Below, in pieces: positions 8,076 to 16,671 of a stretch of 64,000 nt of DNA. A program made the translations under genes and the position numbers. Source of the stretch: Microbacterium marinum (GTDB lineage: Bacteria > Actinomycetota > Actinomycetes > Actinomycetales > Microbacteriaceae); assembly GCF_014204835.1 (NCBI RefSeq), contig NZ_JACHMD010000001.1:558001-622000 (forward strand). Reading direction: 5' to 3'. Each line of letters opens with the position of its first letter. Within the stretch, counting starts at the first letter, position 1. The notes below the pieces were generated by a model. It ran no database searches and had not been told where the DNA came from. It was given only the letters and a program-made list of their open reading frames with translations.

Positions 8076-8909
8076 ATGACTGTCGTCGTCTGCGGGCCCG
8101 CCGCGTGGAATCACCTCATCCTGCTCGATCGCCTCCCCGAGCCCGTCCCGCACATGCAGTTCGCCTCCGCCTCGGTGCACACCGTGGGAGGCACGTCGGC
8201 CGGAAAGGCGGTGCACCTGGCGGATGCCGGTGTCGCCGTTCGACTGCATGCCCTGCTCGGCGAGGATGCCGAGGGCGTGGCGGTCGCTGAGGCGCTGCGG
8301 CGCGCCGACGTCGAAGTGGTGCGGCACGTGAGTGCGGTCACCGAGCAGCACGTGAACCTGATGACCGCTGAGGGCGGACGGGTGTCGCTGTACGTCGCCA
8401 CGCCATCGCCGGCCGACGAGTCCGCTGTCGACACGTCACTCGCCGACCTGGCGACCGCCGAGGTCGCGGTCGTCGATCTCAGCGTCTTCGGGGCCGAACT
8501 GATCCGGCGTGGCGTCGGCGGGCCGGTCTGGACCGACCTCCACGACTACGACGGGTCCTCGGCATTCCACGAGCCGTTCCTGCGGGCCGCCGAGGTCGTC
8601 TTCATGAACGACGACGCGGTCGACGACCCGTGGGCGCTGCTGCGATCGTGCGTCGACCGCGGCCCTCGCATGGCCGTCTGCACGCGCGGCGCCGCGGGCG
8701 CGATCGCGCTGGGCGCGGACGGCACGCGATACGCCGTGGCCGCGGCATCCGTCGACCTCGTCGACACCAACGGCGCGGGCGACGCCTTCTTCGCCGGGTT
8801 CCTCGCCGCGCATCTGGCGGGTGCTGATGTGGACGGATGCCTCGCGGCGGGCGCGCGGCAGGCTGTCGTCGCGCTGGAGTCCGCGCACCTGCACCCCGCG
8901 CTCGCCTGA
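8076..8909 (+). CDS. PfkB/ribokinase-family carbohydrate kinase
   Basis: 277 residues. The C-terminal PfkB signature DTNGAGDAFFAGFLAA carries the catalytic aspartate and anion hole; the N-terminal GGTSAGKAVHLA resembles the GG-x-x-x-N substrate region, with Ser in place of the usual Asn-containing motif. It should phosphorylate a sugar or nucleoside with ATP; substrate not identifiable. ATG 8076 lies 20 nt after the transporter stop, so it probably ends the operon begun at 5936. A large open frame upstream (from 6783) is arginine-rich and rejected. A long inverted repeat follows at 8943-8995. Confidence 0.85.
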   Translation: MTVVVCGPAAWNHLILLDRLPEPVPHMQFASASVHTVGGTSAGKAVHLADAGVAVRLHALLGEDAEGVAVAEALRRADVEVVRHVSAVTEQHVNLMTAEGGRVSLYVATPSPADESAVDTSLADLATAEVAVVDLSVFGAELIRRGVGGPVWTDLHDYDGSSAFHEPFLRAAEVVFMNDDAVDDPWALLRSCVDRGPRMAVCTRGAAGAIALGADGTRYAVAAASVDLVDTNGAGDAFFAGFLAAHLAGADVDGCLAAGARQAVVALESAHLHPALA

Positions 8910-8942
8910 GCGCGCGCCGCGCCTGTCGCCGAGGACGCCGGT

Positions 8943-8995
8943 TCGTGCCGAGCGCGCCATCGGATGCCGCGCAGCGCACAGCGCGCTCGGCACGA
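8943..8995. terminator. Large inverted repeat between convergent genes, probable bidirectional terminator
   Basis: Perfect 15-bp arms (TCGTGCCGAGCGCGC at 8943-8957 and its complement at 8981-8995) around a 23-nt loop, in the gap between the convergent kinase and cbiX genes. The loop itself contains GGATGCCGCG. Confidence 0.6.
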
Positions 8996-9049
8996 GGGGG
9001 CGCTTTCGCGGGTCAGCTCGCCGCGCGCGGCGGCGGCTCAGGCGGCGGC

Positions 9050-9745
9050 TCAGGCGGCGTGCGCGACGACGCCGACGGCGGCGAGGTAGCGCTCGGCGAC
9101 GATGCGGGCGACCGCGTCGTCGGGAGCCAACGGCGCGGTGACGACGTCGGCGCCGCCACGGGAGATGACGTCGGCGAAGTGGCCCGGCGCGAGGACGTAA
9201 CTGGCCGCGACGACGCGACGGGCGCCGGTCGCGCGCGCCTGCGCGACGGCGTCGCCGATGCGGATGCCGGCTCCCGCCGCGAAGGCGACCGAGACGGGCG
9301 CGTCGAGCTGCTTCCGCAGCAGGTCGGCCATGCCTGCGACGTCGACGGATGCCGCGGGGTCGCTCGATCCCGCGGCCGCGAGCACGACGGCATCGCCGTC
9401 CGACAGGCCGGCCTCGTGGAGGCGGGTCGCGAGCAGCTCGGCCAGGAGGGGGTGCGGCCCGAGCGCCGCGGTCGCCGTCGCGCGGCCCCCGGCATCCGTC
9501 ACCGCCCGGGCGATGTCGACCTTCGTGTGGAACCCGGTCGACAGGAGCAGCGGCACGACGACGGCACGTCGAGGGGAGACGGCGCGGACGACGTCGTCGA
9601 TCTCGGGCTGCTGCACATCAACGAAGGCCTCTTCGACCGAGACGTGTGGCAGCAGCAGGCGCACCTTCTCGACGGTGGCGGAGATGGCGGCACGGCCGTC
9701 CGGCGAGCTGGTCCCGTGCGAGCAGGCGATGAGGACAGGGGTCAT
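9050..9745 (-). CDS. CbiX/SirB-type sirohydrochlorin chelatase family protein
   Basis: 231 residues in two CbiX-like halves. The N-terminus MTPVLIACSHGT carries the conserved chelatase histidine (SHG), with LLSTGFHTKVDI in the first half and APGHFADVI in the second. It would insert Fe2+ into sirohydrochlorin to make siroheme for the nitrite reductase encoded upstream, completing the pathway begun by CysG. ATG 9745 overlaps the nnaR stop by 4 nt. It is the last gene of nirBD-cysG-nnaR-cbiX; the same neighbour relationship occurs in Mycobacterium (Rv0259c/Rv0260c, from memory). Confidence 0.85.
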   Translation of the reverse strand: MTPVLIACSHGTSSPDGRAAISATVEKVRLLLPHVSVEEAFVDVQQPEIDDVVRAVSPRRAVVVPLLLSTGFHTKVDIARAVTDAGGRATATAALGPHPLLAELLATRLHEAGLSDGDAVVLAAAGSSDPAASVDVAGMADLLRKQLDAPVSVAFAAGAGIRIGDAVAQARATGARRVVAASYVLAPGHFADVISRGGADVVTAPLAPDDAVARIVAERYLAAVGVVAHAA

Positions 9746-10899
9746 GCGGGGCCTTCCGGGAAGGCGACGTCGAGCCGGTACCCGCGCTTGACGACGGTGC
9801 GGATGAGGGTCGGGATGCCGAGCGCGTCGCGCGTGCGGGCGATCGCCACATCGACGGCATGGGCGCTGTCGGAGGGCGCGCCGCCCGATCGCGGGAGGAC
9901 TGCAGCGAGCTCGGCACGGGCGACGACCCCACCGCCGGCCTCGAACAGCGCCCGCAGGAGCGAGAGCGACGCGCGTGAAAGGGGGAGCACCTGTCCGTCG
10001 AGCACGGCGGCGGTGCTGCGGAGCTCGAGGCGTCCGGCGGCGGTGTCGAGCGAGGGCGCGGCGCCGCCGCCGAAGTGGGTGACGACCGCGCGGACGAGCG
10101 ATCCGAGGCGTCCGCGCTCGGCGATGAGAGGGTCCGCCCCCGCGTCGAGGAGCGGTCCGGCCGTGATCGGCCCGACCGCGGCCAGCAGCAGGCGTCGATC
10201 CGCGGCGCGCTCGACGATCGCCTCGAGCGCGCCTTCGCGCCGTGCTGTCGCCAGCCATTCGGCCGCTCCGGGCGCCGACGTGAAGAGGACCGCGTCCACC
10301 TCGCCCTGCGCCGTCTGTGCGACGGACCGCGCGACCGCGGCGGCGTCGGGCGGCGGACCCCAGCGATAGACGGTCAGGCTGACGACGTCGGCTCCGGCCT
10401 CTGCGAACAGCTCGTCGAGGCCGTCCGCACCCGATCCGTGGTGCTGGACCGCGACCCGGCGCCCCGCGACACCCTCGGCGAGCAGGAACGATCCGAGCTC
10501 CTCGCTCGTCTCCGATTCGGCCACCCAATCCGCGGTCAACCCCGCCTGCTGGATCGCGCCGCGCGCCTTCGGCCCTCGCGCGACGATCTGCGCACCCGAC
10601 AGGGCATCGTGCAGCGCGGTCTGCAGACCGGCTTCGTCGGCCGCCTCCATCCACCCGCGGAACCCCACCCCCGTCGTCGCGACGACGACGTCCGGCGGCG
10701 CATCGATCAGCTGCCGCGTCGCCTGCACGAGGGACTCGTCGTCGATGTGCGACACGATCGTCAGAGCGGGCGCGTGCCGGACCGTCGCCCCGTGCCGCTC
10801 CAGCGCCGTCGCGAGCTCGGCTGACCGACGATCGACGGCGATGACGATCGTGCAGCCGCCGAGCGCGGCGGACAGGGCGGGACGGACGGCCGAGTTCAC
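9742..10899 (-). CDS. nnaR: HemD-like domain fused to an OmpR-type winged helix (NnaR-type nitrite regulator)
   Basis: 385 residues. Residues about 1-260 are a uroporphyrinogen-III synthase (HemD) domain; residues about 285-380 are an OmpR/PhoB winged helix, with VVARAELAAVL, VDVAIARTRDALG and the terminal wing TVVKRGYRLD. This fusion is the architecture of NnaR, a co-activator of nitrite-assimilation genes with GlnR in Streptomyces and mycobacteria. It may also, or instead, make uroporphyrinogen III. GTG 10899 overlaps the cysG stop by 4 nt, and the ATG of cbiX overlaps its own stop by 4 nt. Its place inside the nirBD/siroheme operon supports the NnaR assignment. Confidence 0.82.
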   Translation of the reverse strand: MNSAVRPALSAALGGCTIVIAVDRRSAELATALERHGATVRHAPALTIVSHIDDESLVQATRQLIDAPPDVVVATTGVGFRGWMEAADEAGLQTALHDALSGAQIVARGPKARGAIQQAGLTADWVAESETSEELGSFLLAEGVAGRRVAVQHHGSGADGLDELFAEAGADVVSLTVYRWGPPPDAAAVARSVAQTAQGEVDAVLFTSAPGAAEWLATARREGALEAIVERAADRRLLLAAVGPITAGPLLDAGADPLIAERGRLGSLVRAVVTHFGGGAAPSLDTAAGRLELRSTAAVLDGQVLPLSRASLSLLRALFEAGGGVVARAELAAVLPRSGGAPSDSAHAVDVAIARTRDALGIPTLIRTVVKRGYRLDVAFPEGPA

Positions 10900-12134
10900 C
10901 GGGACGGGTCCCCCGATCCGGTGACCACGGCGGCATCCGGGAGCAGAAGACCGGATGCCGCGACATCTCCGACCACGATGACGGCGGGGTTGCTGACGCC
11001 GGCGGATGCGGCATCCCGTTCCGCGTCGACGAGCGTCGTCCAGGTCGTGCGCTGTGTGGGGGTGTGTCCGCGCTCGACGATCGCGACGGGGCGGTCCGCA
11101 GGGGCACCGGCGTCGCGTGCCGCGGCGACGATACGGGGGAGGGCGGCGACGCCCATGAGGAAGACCGCGGTCGTGGCGTCGTCGGCGAGGGCGGCGCGCG
11201 TCGCCGACGAGAGCTCGCCCTGTCCGTTCGCGACGTGGACACCCGCCGACACCCCGCGGTGCGTGACGGGGATTCCCGCCGCCTGCGGGACGGACACCGC
11301 ACTGGTGAGCCCCGGAACCACGTCGACCGGCACACCGGCGGCCAGGCAGGCGGCGACCTCCTCGCCGCCTCGACCGTAGACGAACGGGTCGCCGCCCTTG
11401 AGCCGCACCACGCGCTTGCCGGCTTTGGCGTGGGCGACGAGCAGCGCGTTGATCGCTTCCTGCGGCACGGGGTGGTGCCCGGGCTGCTTGCCGACATCGA
11501 TCACCTCGACGTCGGGCTCGAGGTCGGCCAGCACATCGGTCGGGCCCAGACGGTCGGCGACGACCACATCGGCCTCGGCGAGCAGTCGCCGACCGCGGAC
11601 CGTCATCAGGTCGGCGGGGCCGGGGCCGCCGCCGACGAGATCAACGCGGCCGAGTGCCTTGCGTCGCCGTCGGAGCGGCAGGGTCCCTTCGCGCAGCGCC
11701 GCGCCGATGGCGTCGCGCAGGCGTCCCGCGCGGCGGGGATCGACTCCGGCGTCGGACGCGACCGCGACCACCACGTCTCCCGCGCGGGTCTCGGCGGTCA
11801 GACGAGCCGAGCCGTGCGCACCGTCGGAGGTGTTGACGCAGAACACCCGCGCCCGTTCGCACCACGCCGCGACGGCGGCATCCACCGAGGGGACGGCGGT
11901 CGCGGCGTGCACGAGCCACGCGCCGGCGACGTCTTCCGGCGTCGCGGTCCGGGGCACCCAGCTGACCTGCCGCTCGTCGACGAGCACACGCATCCGGTCG
12001 TCGAGCAGTGGAGCGACGACGGTCACCACCGCACCCTCATCGAGGAACCTGCCCACTCGTCGAGTCGCGACGGCCCCGCCGCCGATGAAGACGACCGAGC
12101 GACCCGCGAGGGAGAGTCCGAGCATCGTGGTCAT
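10896..12134 (-). CDS. cysG: Siroheme synthase: precorrin-2 dehydrogenase / uroporphyrinogen-III C-methyltransferase
   Basis: 412 residues in two domains. Residues about 1-165 are the CysG N-terminal NAD-dependent dehydrogenase (VFIGGGAVATRRVGRFLDEGA); residues about 170-405 are the SAM-dependent methyltransferase with VDLVGGGPGPADLMTVRG, KGGDPFVYGRGGEE and the PVTHRG region. Together they convert uroporphyrinogen III to sirohydrochlorin; iron insertion may be by this protein or by the CbiX-type protein downstream. ATG 12134 overlaps the nirD stop by 4 nt. The last codons contain a perfect hairpin (10930-10961). Confidence 0.92.
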   Translation of the reverse strand: MTTMLGLSLAGRSVVFIGGGAVATRRVGRFLDEGAVVTVVAPLLDDRMRVLVDERQVSWVPRTATPEDVAGAWLVHAATAVPSVDAAVAAWCERARVFCVNTSDGAHGSARLTAETRAGDVVVAVASDAGVDPRRAGRLRDAIGAALREGTLPLRRRRKALGRVDLVGGGPGPADLMTVRGRRLLAEADVVVADRLGPTDVLADLEPDVEVIDVGKQPGHHPVPQEAINALLVAHAKAGKRVVRLKGGDPFVYGRGGEEVAACLAAGVPVDVVPGLTSAVSVPQAAGIPVTHRGVSAGVHVANGQGELSSATRAALADDATTAVFLMGVAALPRIVAAARDAGAPADRPVAIVERGHTPTQRTTWTTLVDAERDAASAGVSNPAVIVVGDVAASGLLLPDAAVVTGSGDPSR

Positions 12135-12508
12135 GGCTGCCCCTTTCGCAGGTAGACGATCCCGTCGGCGACGGCGGCGGGCCAGACCCTCAGGGTGCGC
12201 GGCTCCTTGCCCTGCGTCTCGAGGCAGACGCCCGTGCGCAGGTCGAAGACCTGCTTGTACATGGGGGATGCCACGGTCGGCACGTCCTGCTGCGTGCCGA
12301 CGATTCCGCGCGAGATGACGTGGGCTCCGCTGTACGGGTCGAGGTTCTGGACCGCGTGCACGCGGCCCGCGTGGGTGAGGAACAGCGCGACCTGGACGTC
12401 TCCGAGCAGCGCCGCGCGCCCGCGCTCCCGCTCCAGGTCGGCGAGGGCGCAGATCGCCGTCCATCCCTCGGCGACCGCGGCATCCATCTCGTGGGCGAGC
12501 AGCGTCAT
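12131..12508 (-). CDS. nirD: Nitrite reductase (NADH) small subunit
   Basis: 125 residues with a Rieske-type fold (RVHAVQNLDPYSGAHVISRG, ASPMYKQVFDLRTGVCLE) but without the Rieske Cys-His pairs, as is normal for NirD. It partners NirB in the cytoplasmic assimilatory nitrite reductase. Its ATG overlaps the nirB stop codon by 4 nt and its stop overlaps the cysG start by 4 nt, so stoichiometric coupled translation is likely. Confidence 0.93.
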   Translation of the reverse strand: MTLLAHEMDAAVAEGWTAICALADLERERGRAALLGDVQVALFLTHAGRVHAVQNLDPYSGAHVISRGIVGTQQDVPTVASPMYKQVFDLRTGVCLETQGKEPRTLRVWPAAVADGIVYLRKGQP

Positions 12509-15081
12509 CGGCGCACCTCCAGCGTGGTGCCGGCGATGAGCACGCGCGCGTCCGCGCGCTCCTCGGCGGTGGCGGGGCGGGCCTGGCCGCGCTCCGACGT
12601 GTACGCCAGGGAGGGGTCGGGCGTCGTCGGCGCGTTGACGAACGAGGCGAACCGTCGGAGCTTCTCGGGATCGTCGAGGGTCGCCTTCCACTCGTCCTCG
12701 TAGTTGTCGAGATGGCGTGCCATCGCGGCATCCAAGTCCGAGCAGATCCCGAGGGAGTCGTCGAAGATCACGCGACGGAGTTCGTCGATGCCTCCCTCGA
12801 GGTCTTCGAACCAGGGGGCGGTGCGCTGCAGCCGGTCGGCGGTGAACACGTAGTACATGAGGAATCGGTCGATCGCCTGCAGGAGCCCCTCGTCGTCGAG
12901 TCCTTCCGCCAGCAGCACCGCGTGCCGTGGCGTGAATCCGCCGTTGCCGCCCACGTACATGTTCCAGCCGGCCTCCGTCGCGATGACGCCGACGTCCTTG
13001 CCGCGGGCCTCGGCGCACTCGCGGGCGCAGCCCGAGACGCCGAGCTTGATCTTGTGCGGCGACCGGAGGCCCCGGTAGCGCAGCTCGAGCTGCACGGCCA
13101 TGCCGACCGAGTCCTGCACGCCGTAGCGGCACCACGTCGATCCGACGCAGGACTTCACGGTGCGCAGCGACTTTCCGTACGCGTGGCCGGATTCGAAGCC
13201 GGCGTTGACGAGCCGCTTCCAGATCTCGGGCAGCTGCTCGAGACGTGCGCCGAACATGTCGATGCGCTGACCGCCGGTGATCTTCGTGTACAACCCGAAG
13301 TCCTGCGCGACCTGACCGATGACGAGCAGCCCCTCGGGGGTGATCTCACCGCCGGGGATGCGGGGGACGACGGAGTAGCTGCCGTCCTTCTGCATGTTCG
13401 CCATCACGTGGTCGTTGGTGTCCTGCAGGGTGGCGTTCTCGCCGTCGAGCACGTGACGCCCGGTGAGCGTCGAGAGGATGCTCGCGAGCACCGGCTTGCA
13501 GATGTCGCAGCCGCGCCCGGTGCCGAAGCGCTCGATGACCGCGCTGAAGGTGGACAGTCCCGACACGCGGACCGCGTCGAAGAGCTGCCGCCGCGACATC
13601 CCGAAGTGCTCGCACAGCGCGTTGCTGAGGGCGGCGCCGGTCTTCGCGAGCTCGGACCCCAAGAGCTTCGTGATCATGCCCACGCACGACCCGCAGGCTG
13701 CTCCCGCCTTCGTGCAGGCTTTGATCGCCTTCACGTCGGTGCAGCCCTCGTCGTGCACGGCGGAGCGGATGCCGCCGGCGGTGACGCTGTTGCACGAGCA
13801 CACGAGGGCCTCGTCGGGCAGATCCCCCGTCGGAGCGGCGACGCCGTCCTGCGGCAGGAGGTAGGCGACGGGATCACCGCCCAGCGCGCCGCCGACGAGC
13901 GGACGGAGCGATCCGTACGCCGAGGCATCGCCCACGAGGATGCCGCCCAGCAGCGTCTTCGCGTCGTCGGAGAGCACGAGCTTCTTGTAGACCCCCGACA
14001 CCGGGTCAGCGTAGACGACGTCGAGGGCTCCCGGCGTCTCGGCGAATGCGTCGCCGAAGCTCGCGACGTCGACGCCGGAGAGCTTCAGCTTCGTCGAGAC
14101 GTCGAAGCCGCCGAAGACGGCGTCCTGGCCGAGCAGACGGGCTGCGGCGACCTCCGCCATCGCGTACCCGGGAGCGACCAGCCCGACGCACTGGCCGGCG
14201 AAGCTCGCGACCTCGCCGATCGCGAGGACGCGGGGGTCGGAGGTGCGGCATCCCTCGTCGATGACGACACCGCCCCGCGGGTCGACGTCGAGTCCGGCGC
14301 TGCGGGCCAGTTCGTCGCGGGGACGGACGCCGACGGTGAAGACGACCACGTCGGTGCGCTCCCAGTCCCCGTCGCGGAACTCGAGCCCGACGACGTTTCC
14401 GTAGCGATCGGCGTCGAGTCGAGTCGTGAGGGACGAGGTGCGGACGCCGATGCCGCGGGCTTCGATGAGGCGACGGAGCGCATCGCCGGCGGGCAGGTCG
14501 AGCTGCGCGGACATGAGCCGGTCGGAGGACTGCACCACGGTGCAGTCGACGCCGAGCCCTTGCAGGGCGCCCGCTGCCTCGAGCCCGAGGAGTCCGCCGC
14601 CGATGACGGTGCCCACGAGCGGGCGGCCGAGTTCGGCGGAGCGGCGGTGCACGAAGGCTTCGAGCGCCTCGACGTCGTCGAGCGTGCGGTACACGAAGCA
14701 GCCGTCGTTGTCATACCCGTCGACGGCCAGGCGCGCCGCGTAAGAGCCGGTGGCAAGCACGAGGCGGTCGTACGCGATGCGCTCGCCGCGGTCGGTGAGC
14801 ACGGCCGCTTCCGCCATGTCGACGCGGGTCACCCGCGTGCCGCGCAGGAACGTCACCCGCTCGTCGGCAAGCGGGCCGGCGTCGAGAGCCAGGTCGTCGA
14901 CGGACGCGCCGGCGAAGTACGAGGTGAGGCCGACTCGGTCGTACGGATGCCGCTGCTCGTCGCCGATCACGGTGACCCGCCACGCGTCGCCCGTGCGGCT
15001 GAGCAGGCTCTCGACGAACCGGTGCGCGACCATCCCGGCACCCACCACCACGACGTGCGGGGTGGGGCCGGTGGAGCTCAT
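12505..15081 (-). CDS. nirB: Assimilatory nitrite reductase (NADH) large subunit
   Basis: 858 residues. In order: FAD/NADH-binding pyridine nucleotide-disulphide reductase domain (VVVVGAGMVAHRFVESL near residue 10, second dinucleotide site IGGGLLGLEAAGAL), a BFD-type [2Fe-2S] cysteine cluster (CSCNSVTAGGI, CTKAGAACGSC), the ferredoxin-like half domain, and the siroheme/[4Fe-4S] domain with CVGSTWC and SGCAREC. It reduces nitrite to ammonium with NADH. The frame is open 24 codons further upstream, but ATG 15081 has TACCGT exactly 6 nt before it and gives the family N-terminus. The operon runs nirB-nirD-cysG-nnaR-cbiX. Confidence 0.95.
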   Translation of the reverse strand: MSSTGPTPHVVVVGAGMVAHRFVESLLSRTGDAWRVTVIGDEQRHPYDRVGLTSYFAGASVDDLALDAGPLADERVTFLRGTRVTRVDMAEAAVLTDRGERIAYDRLVLATGSYAARLAVDGYDNDGCFVYRTLDDVEALEAFVHRRSAELGRPLVGTVIGGGLLGLEAAGALQGLGVDCTVVQSSDRLMSAQLDLPAGDALRRLIEARGIGVRTSSLTTRLDADRYGNVVGLEFRDGDWERTDVVVFTVGVRPRDELARSAGLDVDPRGGVVIDEGCRTSDPRVLAIGEVASFAGQCVGLVAPGYAMAEVAAARLLGQDAVFGGFDVSTKLKLSGVDVASFGDAFAETPGALDVVYADPVSGVYKKLVLSDDAKTLLGGILVGDASAYGSLRPLVGGALGGDPVAYLLPQDGVAAPTGDLPDEALVCSCNSVTAGGIRSAVHDEGCTDVKAIKACTKAGAACGSCVGMITKLLGSELAKTGAALSNALCEHFGMSRRQLFDAVRVSGLSTFSAVIERFGTGRGCDICKPVLASILSTLTGRHVLDGENATLQDTNDHVMANMQKDGSYSVVPRIPGGEITPEGLLVIGQVAQDFGLYTKITGGQRIDMFGARLEQLPEIWKRLVNAGFESGHAYGKSLRTVKSCVGSTWCRYGVQDSVGMAVQLELRYRGLRSPHKIKLGVSGCARECAEARGKDVGVIATEAGWNMYVGGNGGFTPRHAVLLAEGLDDEGLLQAIDRFLMYYVFTADRLQRTAPWFEDLEGGIDELRRVIFDDSLGICSDLDAAMARHLDNYEDEWKATLDDPEKLRRFASFVNAPTTPDPSLAYTSERGQARPATAEERADARVLIAGTTLEVRR

Positions 15082-15155
15082 GCCGTGACGGTACGCCGGA
15101 GAGGTTGCCCCCGGATTCGCGTCGTGTTTCGAGTTCTTTACGGGGCGGGCCATGG

Positions 15156-16052
15156 TCAGACCGAGGCGCCGGTGGCTTCGCGGTCGGCCGGTGCCGGTGC
15201 GTCGACGGCGGCCGCCGCGGCGAGACGCTCGCGCTTCGACGGACGCACACGGCGCGGCGTCGACGGGCGTCCGTAGGTGAGGTAGAGCGGGATGCCGACG
15301 AAGGCCAGACCGCCGACGAGGTTGCCGAGGACGGTGGGGATCTCGTTCCAGATCAGATAGTCGACGATCGTGAAGTCACCGCCGAGGAGCAGGCCCGACG
15401 GGAACAGGAACATGTTCACGATGGAGTGCTCGAAGCCCATGAAGAAGAAGAGCATGATCGGCATCCACATTGCGAAGATCTTGCCGATGACGTCCTTCGA
15501 GACCATCGCGAGGACGACGCCGGTGGCGACCATCGCGTTGCAGAGCACCGCCCGCACGAACAGGGTGAGCATGCCGTTGGCTCCGAACTCCGCGTAGCCG
15601 ACGGTTCGGCCCTCGCCGATGTGCCCGATCGCCTCGCCGACCGCATTCGGGGCGGTGGCGAATCCGTTCGTGAAGACGATGGCCATCAGGACGGCGATGG
15701 CGAAGGCTCCGATGAAGTTGCCGACGAAGACGAGACCCCAGTTGCGCAGGATGCCGCCGAGCGTGACACCCGGTCGCCGCGCCAGCCAGGCGAGCGGGGC
15801 CAGGACGAAGACTCCGGTGAGAAGGTCGTAGCCGAGCAGGTACAGCATGATGAACCCGATCGGGAACAGCACGGCGCCCAGGAGGGGGCTGCCGGTGGTC
15901 ACGCTGATCGTTACCGCGAAGGCGGCGGCGATGGTGAGGATCGCGCCGCCCATGATCGATCGGACGATCGTGTCGCGCGTGGAGAGCAGGACCTTCGACG
16001 CGCCGGCGTCGATGACGCTCTGGACGAGTTCGGTGGGCTTGACGTACGTCAT
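15156..16052 (-). CDS. nirC: FocA/NirC-family nitrite (formate) channel
   Basis: 298 residues with six transmembrane segments and the FNT-family signatures NWGLVFVGNFIGAF, VLCNAMVATGVVLA and FEHSIVNMF. It would pass nitrite (or formate) through the membrane; next to nirBD nitrite import is the natural role. The frame continues about 70 codons upstream, but ATG 16052 gives the family N-terminus (MTYVKPTELVQ). It precedes nirB by 74 bp, and nirB seems to have its own promoter, so the channel may be transcribed both alone and with the reductase. The C-terminus carries a short cytoplasmic Lys/Arg-Ala tail. Confidence 0.9.
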   Translation of the reverse strand: MTYVKPTELVQSVIDAGASKVLLSTRDTIVRSIMGGAILTIAAAFAVTISVTTGSPLLGAVLFPIGFIMLYLLGYDLLTGVFVLAPLAWLARRPGVTLGGILRNWGLVFVGNFIGAFAIAVLMAIVFTNGFATAPNAVGEAIGHIGEGRTVGYAEFGANGMLTLFVRAVLCNAMVATGVVLAMVSKDVIGKIFAMWMPIMLFFFMGFEHSIVNMFLFPSGLLLGGDFTIVDYLIWNEIPTVLGNLVGGLAFVGIPLYLTYGRPSTPRRVRPSKRERLAAAAAVDAPAPADREATGASV

Positions 16053-16194
16053 CGCGGGGAGCCTTTCAGTCGTGGAGCCGGGTGTGAGGCTCGACGCTAA
16101 AGGGCGGGTGTTTCCCGTGACGTCTCGGTGATCGTCTTTTCCGTTACCTCTTCCTCTCAACGCGGAGAGGTCGAATGTGAGAACGGATGCCGGG

Positions 16195-16539
16195 TCAGGC
16201 TCCGGAGCTGGTCTCCTCGTGGCCGACCGAACGGGCCTCGAGGTAAGCGCAGAGTTCCGCAGCCACACTCAGCTCGGCCGCCATGCCCTGCAGCTGGTGG
16301 CTGTTGAGGATGGTGGTGTCGGGCTGCGGTTCGATCGTGATCCGCCACCGCGCGTCGCCGACTTCGAGCGGCTCCATGAAGACCGAGACCGTCGCGTTGA
16401 GGAGGGGGACCACGACCAGACCCGTGTCACCGCCGTCGGATCCGTCCTGGATGACGACCTTGATGAGGTCGCCGGCTCCGCGAGCGTCGTGGAAGTCGGA
16501 GACCCATTGCTCGAGGGTTTCTTTGCTGCGGAAGGGCAT
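16195..16539 (-). CDS. Small soluble protein of unknown function
   Basis: 114 residues, no membrane segment, no motif I recognise. It starts MPFRSKETLEQWVSDF and contains a mixed beta/alpha pattern (DLIKVVIQD, GLVVVPLL, RWRITIEPQ). ATG 16539 has a GAGGAG ribosome site 7 nt upstream. It lies upstream of nirC in the same direction (142 bp gap) and is divergent from the MarR-type regulator, so it could be a target of that regulator. Function left open. Confidence 0.7.
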   Translation of the reverse strand: MPFRSKETLEQWVSDFHDARGAGDLIKVVIQDGSDGGDTGLVVVPLLNATVSVFMEPLEVGDARWRITIEPQPDTTILNSHQLQGMAAELSVAAELCAYLEARSVGHEETSSGA

Positions 16540-16640
16540 GGGTCACTCCTCTTGTGAAGGGGCTCGGCAGGCTACAGGATGCCGCAACGCCTGGCTATAG
16601 GGACTGTCGCGTGTCCGTTTCGTCTATTCTCGACCAGGTC

Positions 16641-16655
16641 GGCGCATAGTGCGCC
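16641..16655. promoter_or_regulatory. Palindrome over the marR promoter, candidate operator
   Basis: GGCGCATAGTGCGCC: perfect 6-bp arms around TAG. It overlaps the -10-like CATAGT of the regulator gene at 16672 and lies about 100 bp upstream of the divergent gene at 16539. Autoregulation is common for MarR proteins; this assignment is inference. Confidence 0.45.
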
Positions 16656-16671
16656 ATTCTGAGGAGAGCTT

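Noticed and set aside
9028..9057. Tandem GGCGGCGGCTCA repeat at the end of cbiX
   Set aside because: Two to three short GGC-rich units around a stop codon; too short and compositionally trivial to call a meaningful repeat.
16053..16194. GlnR-like boxes (GTAAC, GTCAC, GAAAC words) upstream of nirC
   Set aside because: The words occur, but their spacing does not fit the GlnR gTnAC-n6-GaAAc pattern; promoter function is possible, the GlnR assignment is not supported.
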